Made by a program: the position numbers and the translations under genes
Notes under the pieces: generated by a model
The model's database searches: none
Seen by the model: only the letters and a program-made list of their open reading frames with translations
Told to the model about the DNA's origin: nothing
Part shown: positions 8,253 through 15,666 of the stretch, piece after piece
How positions within the stretch are numbered: position 1 is the first letter of the stretch
Layout: every line of letters begins with the position of its first letter
NCBI GenBank assembly: GCA_003118195.1
Contig: BEXV01001298.1
Location: forward strand, 103,236 to 118,901
Direction: 5' to 3'
Source of the DNA: Hemicentrotus pulcherrimus
Lineage: Eukaryota > Echinodermata > Echinoidea > Camarodonta > Strongylocentrotidae
Length of the DNA: 15,666 bases

Positions 8253-8430
8253 CAAATAATACACATCATTTTGTTCGGGTATTAGTATAATTACCTACAC
8301 TCGGTACATTGAAAACAGTCCAAATACCCTCGGCCTTCGCCTCAGGCGTGTTAGACTGTTCCAAAGGTACCTTGTGTGGGTAATATTAACTAGTGCTTAT
8401 TATGTGTATTATTTGTACAATAATACACAT
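8253..8430. repeat. Fold-back (MITE-like) element with overlapping palindromes
   Basis: CAAATAATACACAT (8253-8266) is perfectly complementary to 8402-8415. Pairing continues inwards with gaps: TTACCTACACTCGGTAC pairs with the complement of GTACCTTGTGTGGGTAA, and AAACAGTCC pairs with AGACTGTT. The centre is a GC-rich loop with GGCCTTCGCCTCAGGC. The right arm also forms a second, exclusive hairpin: ATGTGTATTATT (8402-8413) with AATAATACACAT (8419-8430). No coding region or clear target duplication is seen. Confidence 0.7.
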
Positions 8431-8599
8431 AGATTAGTGAATACACGAAGGACCTTTGTTGCGCACAGTAGCTATTCATTTACACGTAATAAAGAATTAA
8501 ACTAGCCGAGGTTTACTGCGTCACTATCTCAACAAAACTGAACGAGACTTTAGTTTAGGTTAGGTTGGATGCAATACAGTACTAATTGAATACCAACCT

Positions 8600-8912
8600 G
8601 GGAGGTGTTTCACAAAGATTCTAAGTTGACCCTATCTCTAAGTTGGACTTAAAAATTATGGAAAGCCGTTAGCATCTATGAAAATAGTTTGTGTAGGTTA
8701 TTTTAAAAGGCATAAAATGTTGATTCAAATCAATCATATTTTCTATTATCATGGGATATTTCATGTTCTTGGTGTAGAATTTATCAAAAGTCTAAAATAC
8801 TTGAATTTTTGCTTTTGAATATCATTTATTTTAAGGCTACAAAGGGCTCTCCATAATTTTTAAGTCCAACCTAGAGTTAAGTTCTACTTAGAATCTTTGT
8901 GAAACACCCCCC
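8600..8912. mobile_element. MITE-like element with long terminal inverted repeats (313 bp)
   Basis: GGGAGGTGTTTCACAAAG at 8600 faces CTTTGTGAAACACCCCCC ending at 8912. The arms run to about 8667 and from about 8845: nearly 70 bases each and roughly 85-90 percent matched by eye. They include TTGGACTTAAAAATTATGG on the left and its exact complement on the right. The AT-rich middle of about 175 bp has no coding potential. The long arms, short length and lack of a protein fit a non-autonomous DNA transposon. The superfamily is unknown because the target duplication is unclear. Confidence 0.8.
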
Positions 8913-10278
8913 TGGAATTTGCACAAAATATTATCCAGGTGTTATAATTGTAGTATCCCAGGCTGACTGTTACTTTATCACACGTTTTGAGTGTATGGTA
9001 GTTAAAGATTGTATTAAAATAACGAGTTAGTTTCATATTTCATCAAGTGTTAGCATTTTGGAGGAAATTGCACGTGCGTTTGCATCATTAGATTGTAAAC
9101 AAAATATCGAGTACTTCAGTTACTTCCTATTGAATATTGATAACTATTTTATGGATTATATTATGTAATCCTGACGATTGTAATGAAAGTGTTGTTTTCG
9201 TATTACATGTATATATTTTTCATATGTTCCACGTTGTAAGAAAAGTTTTCTGACAGGATATGATTTAAAATCACAGTTACTTCCACATACTCAGCCTTTT
9301 TTCAGGGAGGGGGTAGTTACCATAGATTTGTAATAATTACTAGACTTAAAGTATTTTCTTTGCCAGTTGATTCACTTGAATTTTGTCCCGCTTTTTACAG
9401 GTACTTTGGCCTTCTTTCCAGGTTTTGACCTGATATTCACAGGGCGAATGGCATTATTTCGTTTAGATTGCAAGACCTTGATATTGTTTATATATCTTTT
9501 AAACAAGTGCAAACCTAATGTTCCTGAAAATGATGAACATTTTTGTCCCTGGTTTTTGTTTAAATGTATATTCAACTTCCAAACGTTTTATAATCTTTTT
9601 TTGATGGCACATCATGGTTATTCACTAAGTGAAATAATCTTTATAATTATGTTATGCAATGTTCTTAAATATCTGAATTAAATAAGTTGTAGCTAGGTTG
9701 GGTAATACACTCACTAACCTATGGTAAAAAGGTTCATAGAAGTCAAGAACTGATGAATTACAGAAAAGTATGGGTGATGATAGGAATCGTCAAAATCATA
9801 CAGGGTTATATGCTAAAATTAAAAATTAATATCAATGATGTTTCGCCTCTTTTTTTTTTATTTAGATGTTGTTTACTTTGTTTTCTCCCTTTTTTATTAA
9901 AGTCTCAACCTTCTCATGCACACAGGAACGCACACAATTATTAATTTACCCCACTCCAAACAAAGGATGTCCATGTCATAGACTGATATCGAAAGTACTT
10001 TATTCTTTAATCATCCTTGTTTGACCTTTCTTCCCACCTGCTACAGGCTGCCCTCCTCTTTCTCTTTCTGCTTTCTTTTCTCTTATTTTCTCTCTCTCTC
10101 TCTACCTTTCGTGGTGAGTTTGTTTTGTATGTACATGTTTGTGTGCTCGTGTGTGGTTGTGTGCGTGTGTGTGCATGAGTATAATAAATTTCATTCTATT
10201 TGTTTCTCCAATTGGCCATTAAAACAATCATGATAAAATATGATTTATGAAATTGATAGAGTTACATTTCAGTTACCG
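8913..10278. other. Intergenic sequence without a recognisable gene
   Basis: AT-rich throughout. A 104-codon open frame at 9367-9681 (+) is leucine- and phenylalanine-rich but has no motif I recognise and no supporting splice or promoter context; I treat it as chance. Low-complexity CT and GT runs lie at its right end. Confidence 0.5.
10050..10177. repeat. Pyrimidine-rich (CT)n and GT-rich low-complexity tract
   Basis: A CTTT/CTCT-rich run (10050-10105) with a pure TCTC core is followed by a degenerate TG-rich run (10137-10177). It accounts for the hydrophobic open frame there. Confidence 0.85.
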
Positions 10279-10550
10279 GAGTGTTGGCTCAGTCAGTAGA
10301 GCGTCCGCCTCACAACCGGGAGGTCGTGGGTTCGAACCCCGGCCGCGTCATACCAAAAGACGTTAAAAGATGGCAGTTGTTTCTACCTTGGTTGGCGTTC
10401 AACAATAAGGGATAGAGCAATGTCGATCTGGCGTTGCACAGTGGCTGCCGGGCTTACGATCAATTGGGCAAAAAGAATTTCCGTTTCGGTTTAATAAAAT
10501 TTGGAGTGGACTATTAGGCTATATTATTATTATTATTATTATTATTATTA
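10279..10550 (+). mobile_element. tRNA-Val-headed SINE with (ATT)n tail
   Basis: The head has a clear A box (TGGCTCAGTCAG, 10285-10296) and B box (GGTTCGAACCC, 10329-10339). Between them is an anticodon-loop-like CTCACAA with CAC in the Val position. The acceptor-stem halves do not pair, and the sequence runs on after the T arm into about 170 bases of body (CATACCAAAAGACGTTAAAA onwards, ending near GGAGTGGACTATTAGG). It then ends in an (ATT)n tail at about 10522-10550. AAATTGAT occurs at 10250-10257 and again at 10550-10557, a possible target duplication. These features mark a SINE transcribed by Pol III and mobilised by a LINE, not a working tRNA gene. Confidence 0.88.
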
Positions 10551-11429
10551 AATTGATTGGCAGAGTGCTTTCTTTTGACTTATGTTGCCATTCAAATGTT
10601 AACTGATATATTAATTACGTTGCCTCAGAAATGAAAGTCATCGTGCGGCTTGTCTCATTCTCTGTAAAAAAAAAAGGTAGAAGAAGAAATCCAACTGAAT
10701 GATATTGATGTTAACGATCAATACAAATCGGTCTTCTCACCAGCGTATTCAAAGGAGAGGCATGATGTGGGATTCGAACTACCTTTTCTGACAGATTTAC
10801 AACTAAGAAAAAAAGGAGTCTGCACATATTAAGTAATCATTTGTGTTATGATTTAAGAACTACTATCCATCAGGTCCAATTTTTTATTACAATTTTCGTC
10901 TCATAAGAAATCATTTTCGCCCCTTCTTTACTTAATGTCTGACTTCACCCATATATGCATTGTTCTGAAAATGAAAAAATGGTATAACAAAATAGACCCC
11001 AATGGCAAATCATGCATTTTAAAACTGTAACGTGTGTTACATCTCTTCCCCCTAACATTCCTAACTTGAACAAACATATTTTGAATACAAATGACAGGTG
11101 TTAATTTAAATGATATTAATGCCGCCTCGACAATTAAAGATTAATTTGAATGCAAGTTGAGCAGTTTCTAAATTAAATCACAGATCTATGATACCCTTCG
11201 CCCAAAATCCTAAATCAAATACAAAAAAACGTAAGTAAAATGATAATTATTGACATGGCAAAGCCGACCTGCGTTAACTTAAATGCCAAGTAAATGAATG
11301 CGAATGACAAAATCGCGAAGGTTTTTATTTTTATAATTTGAATACATATTTACATTAGTTACTCAATGATTGAATAAGAAAGATATTGGCTTAAAAGTAA
11401 AGTACACTGTTTATTCAACATTTTTTTCC
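10551..11429. other. AT-rich intergenic sequence
   Basis: No open frame or repeat with a recognisable identity. It may include the untranslated 3' end of the minus-strand LINE relic to its right. Confidence 0.5.
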
Positions 11430-11960
11430 AGCTTAGTATTTTTTTCTTTGGTTACGCTTTCGTACCTTAAAAACAATCTCAGCAAGGACTTGAATTTTTT
11501 TAAAACAAAGCATGCGGGTGAATAACAGAACCATTGACAATTTTTTTGACGTTACATTTATGAATTGAATATTGCGCATAATTGAAATAAGTATTCTAGA
11601 GAGTATATTTTTTTTTTTGCTTCTCATGTTCTTACCTATAACTAATATCTTTTTGGTTTATTTGTAGTTCTACTTGGAATAGGTGAACTACCAAATTACT
11701 GAATAATTTCCAAAACATAATCAAATCCTTGCAAAACAACAAAAAGTGGTATGTTGAATCAACGTTTCCACAAGTGTTGCATAAATTATCATTCACAATT
11801 TGCAATTTATATAGATTTTCTTCAGAGTAAAAATAATCCCGTGAATCAATTTGAAATTAAATGTTACTACGAATTAGCTTTAATTTAAATGAAAATACAT
11901 CCTTCCAAGCAAATACATTATCAAAATCTAGAAAGGAATTCACAAAATAAATAACAACTG
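11430..11960 (-). mobile_element. Decayed C-terminal fragment of an L1/Tx1-like LINE
   Basis: Read on the minus strand from about 11950 downwards, the sequence gives FAWKDVFSFKLKLIRS, then after a frame change TFNFKLIHGIIF, then LYKLQIVNDNLCNTCG and HFLLFCKDLIMFWKLF. The C-x2-C-x7-H-x4-C spacing (CNTCGNVDSTYHFLLFC, about 11719-11769) followed by F-W is the zinc-knuckle region after the reverse transcriptase in L1/Tx1-type ORF2 proteins. W-K-x-x-F...F-x-F-K-L-x-H matches the segment that precedes it. At least one frameshift and several stops are present, so it is dead. Both limits are approximate. Confidence 0.65.
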
Positions 11961-12224
11961 GTTGTCTCAACATGTTTAGTATTAACAAACGAAAGTAATA
12001 TTTCGTTTTCATGACAAACACATTTACTTTATCATAAGTCTATACGATTCAAAATATCGCATTCATCTTCAAAATCATAGACATTACTTAATCTATCTAA
12101 TCCAACACTGCGGAAATGCTTCGGTTAATTATTGCTATTGTGCGTTTACTTTTTCATTAATAAATGCAGGGTCATGATACCGTGTACGGACCCGCCAAAG
12201 ACTGAGTTCTGAATACCAATGAAA

Positions 12225-13202
12225 TGAAACATCTTCAATTTATACCATAATGTGGTGGGGAAAACAATGGCCAATGGCCTATTAGGGTTGTTCCCAGATG
12301 TAATACAATTTACATCAAAAGTTTCTTAAATATACTAAAAACGAGATAGAAATACAGAGATTAGAATAACACAAAGCATCAATAAACAAAGTCAAACCAG
12401 ACAAATCCATTACAACCAAAAAAGAAGAGGAAAGGCATTTATGTAAAAAAATAATACTACTTATACACATTCATTTACGAGATACTTCATGTGCTTTCTT
12501 TTGTAAATTGATACTGTTGGGCATATTTGAAGTCATTTGGGCAATTTGTTCCATAATTTGGGTCCCGCATAAACAATTGTTGTTCTTGAGAAATCATAAG
12601 TAAACATTGGCAGGTGGAAAATATTTGATTGACGAGTTTCATAATTTGTCACATTTTTGTTAACAATGAAACAATCGTCTAGAAACTTTGGAAGTATATT
12701 TTTAGAGTAGGAACACATAAAGATACCAATCTGTTACCTAAGTATATCATAAATTATTAATATACTATGTTTTTTAAATATAGGAGCAGTGTGGGAGAAA
12801 GGATGTAAGTTAAATATAATTCGTATTCCCGTGTCTGGAGAATTAAAATTCGATTCAAATGAGTTCGCGCACAATCTCCCCACACTATATTACAGTAGAT
12901 AAGACAGTTTGTTGTCAGTTCTTACTTATAAAAAAAGTTGTAGAATTTACTATCGATATTATTTATAGGTTTATACTTATTTCCATACAGGATGTATCAT
13001 TATTTTAGTTTTTCGTCTGAAATAACATACAGCGTGTTTTTTTGTGCATTCAATTTTAATTCATTTGCTTTAAACCATGTATCGATTTTTTAAAGTTCCG
13101 TATTGATACTAAAACACAATGTATCAATATTTGTACTAGATAAAAATAAACTTGTATCATCAGCAAAAATTATCGACTGTAAGATATAACGAATTGAATA
13201 TC

Positions 13203-13236
<34 letters not shown>

Positions 13237-14150
13237 CAAAAATAGCGGACCCAATACTGATTCCTGAGGGACACCAAATGGTTTTTGTCTTATTTCAGAA
13301 GATAAATTATTTACACATACATATTGAATTCTATTATTTAAATAACTGGAAAACCTGTCAAGTACAGTACCCCGAACACCATAAAAATGAAATTTTTGTA
13401 ATGATATTTGATGACTTATACAATCGAATGCCTTGGTAATATATAACAACTTTTTTTATCTTCAATTGATTTAGCAATTATATTCGTAATATCCGAAAGA
13501 GCCGTGTAAACCCATACTGTTTATTGTATAATATATCTCTCTTACATAAGAAGGAACATAGACGACTTTAAATTAGTTTTTCAAACATTTTCGTAGAAGT
13601 AGACAAAATTGATATAGGTCTATAATTATTCTAAATATTTTGTTTTTCTTTTGTGTACACAGGAAACACATTAGCCATCTTGAGAGCAGTAGGAAAGACA
13701 CTAACTTGTAAAGACATATTGAATAAATTACAAAGCAAAACAAATGTAGCAATATATTTCTTTAGAACGGCAATATTAACATCGTCATATGATTAAAGGT
13801 TTTGAACAATTTCAAATATTTCAGAAATCTCAACTGGTCTCATAAATATAGACTTTAAGAAGTCCCTTTTAGGTTTTAAAAAAATGCAAGAAATCAACAG
13901 AGGCATCAGGAATACTATCAATAGTGTCCACACCGATAGTGTTAAAAAGTTATTAAATGCTTGGACAATGGCCTGTTTATTTTGTATCTGTTTACCCTTT
14001 TGTTCAATAAAATTACATTGCATTTTTCACGAAATTTCACTAAAATATCACTAATGGTTTCCCAAGTTGCCTTAATATTACTTTTGACACGCTTAAATCT
14101 AGAGAAAAAAAAATTCTCGTTTACATTTTCGTACCTCACTGTTACTACAT
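12225..14150 (-). mobile_element. Degraded CR1/jockey-like non-LTR retrotransposon, 5' truncated
   Basis: Read from right to left, the decayed ORF2 shows these parts in order. First is the linker between endonuclease and RT (SRFKRVKSNIKATWETISD near 14060-14120). Next are the RT core [10 protein letters not shown] (about 13410-13440) and [14 protein letters not shown] (about 13250-13280), then FADDTSLFLSSTN after a frame change (about 13130-13170). The thumb region is DTWFKANELKLNAQK (about 13040-13085) and YCNIVWGDCARTHLNRI (about 12850-12900). The C-terminal GPKLWNKLP lies at about 12540-12570, with its end displaced by another frameshift to a stop near 12487. The next 260 bases look like its 3' untranslated region. 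The endonuclease is missing. Stops and frameshifts rule out activity. Confidence 0.85.
13206..13235. repeat. (TA)15 microsatellite inside the minus-strand reverse transcriptase
   Basis: Uninterrupted TA units lie directly after the G-P-L-F-L-L codons of the minus-strand RT, where related elements encode a short Y-I-N-D-like turn. The repeat translates as alternating Tyr-Ile. Confidence 0.97.
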
Positions 14151-15666
14151 GATAAACCATGAATGAATGATGCCATCCGCCGGGCCATTACTCAGCGCAA
14201 TATCAGCTATACGCGAGGTGATGACTCATTTCGTAGCGTAAGAAATAAGGTACAAAGAGAAATCAGCTCTGCCAAGAAAAGTCTGTATAGCAGGAAAGTG
14301 GAACATCTGAAACACAGTGAACCTGGAAAATGGCACCAGCAAATTCGCCACCTAGCAGGACTTAAGAAACAGTCTCCCAGCTTTCCAGCCGACAAATCTG
14401 ACTTAGAGATTGCGAATGAGATAAACGCTCATTTTAGCCGGATTTGCTCGGCCCTTCCATCTCTCGACCTGGCTTCGTTGCCAGATTACCTCCCTGCACC
14501 GACACCACCTCCAATCATCGAGCGACAAAAGGTCTTTGAATGCCTACAAAAAGTCAATGTCTCCAAGGCTGGTCACCCGAACGACTGCCCAACACGTCTC
14601 ATCAAGGAATTTGCGTACGAGCTGTCTGAGCCGCTCACCCACATTTTCAACTGCTGTTTGAGAAATGGATGTTTCCCACATATCTGGAAAAATGCATCAG
14701 TGTGTCCAGTGCCTAAGGTTCGGCCGGCAACGACACCTGACCATCTGAGGCCCATTTCTATCACGTCAGTATTAGCACGAGTGTTTGAGGGATTCCTTGC
14801 CCGTTGGATTATTAAAGATGTGCACCATGCTATTGATCCCCAACAGTTTGGAAACATGCCCGGAACATCAATTTGCCATTACTTAATCAGTCTCTTTGAT
14901 AATGCTCATCGGGGAATTGACCGACCTGGGAAGTATGTTAACTTATGCATGATCGATTTCAGTAAAGCTTTCGATCATATCAACCATGTCACAGCAATCA
15001 GAAAAATGATTGACATAGGAGTTGACCGCTCCATCCTCCCGACTATCTGTAGTTTCCTGACGCAAAGAACGCAAACTGTTCGTTATCGCGGGGTTACATC
15101 AAATCTTTCCCACCTCACTTGTGGTGTTCCTCAGGGAACTAAACTAGGACCCATTATTTTCCTGATAATGGTTAATGATGCCGCATTGTCTACAGAAAAC
15201 CGCTGGAAATATGTTGATGATCTAAGCCTTCTAGAGGTTGTCAACAAGTCGAACCCTCCGCAGTTACAAACACACATTGATTATCTTGTTGATTGGTGTG
15301 AAATAAACGACATGAGGCCCAATCCAACAAAGTGCAAAACCATGCTGATCTCATTCTTGCGTAATGCACCGCCTGCCCCCCATTTGGAGATCAATGGTGT
15401 TCAGCTTGAAGTGGTATCTTACATGTATATGAAATTGCTTGGCATACCAGTCCAAGATAATCTTAAATGGGATCTACACATCAAAACTATATGTACTGAG
15501 TAAACTGAAAAGGAACGGTGTCAACACTAGGGACTTGGTATTGATATACATGATGTACATTCGTCCGTGTCTTGAATTTGGTGTACCCGTTTGGTCATCT
15601 AGTTTAACTGTTGTCCAAGTAACCAGCATTGAGCGACTGCAGAGGAGAGCATTGGGTATTATCACT
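14151..15666 (+). mobile_element. Non-LTR retrotransposon (CR1/L2-like group), 5' truncated, running off the window
   Basis: Coding similarity begins at D-K-P-(stop)-M-N-D-A-I-R-R, where related ORF2 proteins have K-P-W; the TGA at 14160-14162 is probably a mutated TGG. The element therefore lacks its endonuclease and 5' region, as expected for incomplete reverse transcription, or was cut by a later event. It carries a nearly complete reverse transcriptase and continues past 15666. It abuts the minus-strand element head to head. The two differ at most RT motifs (GVPQGTKLGP against [10 protein letters not shown]), so they belong to different families. Confidence 0.88.
14163..15503 (+). pseudogene. 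Reverse transcriptase ORF2 fragment of the plus-strand LINE
   Basis: A 446-codon open frame. Residues 1-130 are the linker (RAITQRN, SRKVEHLKHSEPGKWHQQI). RT motifs follow in order: LRPISITSVL (about 196), MIDFSKAFDHIN (catalytic Asp265), GVPQGTKLGPIIF (from 321), YVDD (350-353) with both catalytic Asp residues, then KLLGI (about 427). All core residues are intact. The frame stops at 15501, but the normal continuation YVLSKLKRNGV...RPCLEFGVPVWSSS resumes from 15490 in another frame and stays open to the window edge. About 8-10 residues expected between the two (C-S-K-A-N-like) are missing, so a small deletion with frameshift broke it. The ATG at 14163 is internal to the protein, not a real start. 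The Y-M of SYMYMKLLG looks like a two-codon duplication. Confidence 0.88.

Noticed and set aside
9367..9681. 104-codon plus-strand open frame
   Set aside because: No recognisable domain or splice context; the composition is that of AT-rich DNA.
10021..10233. Ser/Phe/Leu-rich small membrane-like protein
   Set aside because: Explained by the CT- and GT-rich low-complexity tract.
10279..10352. Functional tRNA-Val(CAC) gene
   Set aside because: The acceptor halves do not pair and the sequence continues into a SINE body with an (ATT)n tail.
14163..14165. ATG at 14163 as the true start of the reverse transcriptase protein
   Set aside because: Family similarity continues upstream through K-P and a stop that probably replaced Trp; the fragment is 5' truncated.

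Overview
The window looks like the genome of a marine invertebrate animal, with an echinoderm such as a sea urchin as the best guess. It has AT-rich introns with GT-AG splice sites, more GC-rich exons, several families of non-LTR retrotransposons, tRNA-derived SINEs and many fold-back (MITE-like) elements. The species guess rests on the general look of these repeats and was not checked.

Bases 345-7966 (+) hold the 3' two thirds of one split gene: six exons of a GPI-anchored ecto-5'-nucleotidase (CD73/NT5E-like) protein. They encode about 390 residues, from the second half of the metallophosphatase domain through the substrate-binding C-terminal domain to the hydrophobic GPI-attachment tail and stop. 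The 5' exons lie upstream of the window. Every splice junction seen is GT-AG and phase 1, and all exons are open. The fold-defining motifs are kept, but most metal- and nucleotide-contacting residues visible here are replaced. This suggests an intact but probably non-catalytic (pseudoenzyme) or re-specialised member of the family. It is the most interesting biological signal in the window.

The introns carry mobile and repeated DNA. A 990-bp element with terminal inverted repeats, flanked by TTAA/TTTA and filled with GC-rich minisatellite, starts 13 bases after the first visible splice donor (547-1536). A decayed tRNA-derived SINE lies near 2108-2310 and a (TG)15 microsatellite at 5275-5304. 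A roughly 150-bp tandem array (5839-6311) repeats the end of exon 4 together with its splice donor. A small inverted-repeat element is at 6617-6728, and the 3' tail of a non-LTR element is at about 7165-7384.

Bases 7967-12220 show no recognisable host gene. They hold two adjacent palindromes (8151-8195), two fold-back elements (8253-8430 and 8600-8912), a tRNA-Val-headed SINE with an (ATT)n tail (10279-10550), and a decayed minus-strand fragment resembling the C-terminus of an L1/Tx1-type LINE with a CCHC motif (about 11430-11960).

The right end is retrotransposon. A decayed minus-strand CR1/jockey-like element (about 12225-14150) meets, head to head, a better preserved plus-strand non-LTR element of a different family (about 14151 to the window end). 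The plus element has a nearly complete reverse transcriptase domain broken by a small indel near 15490.
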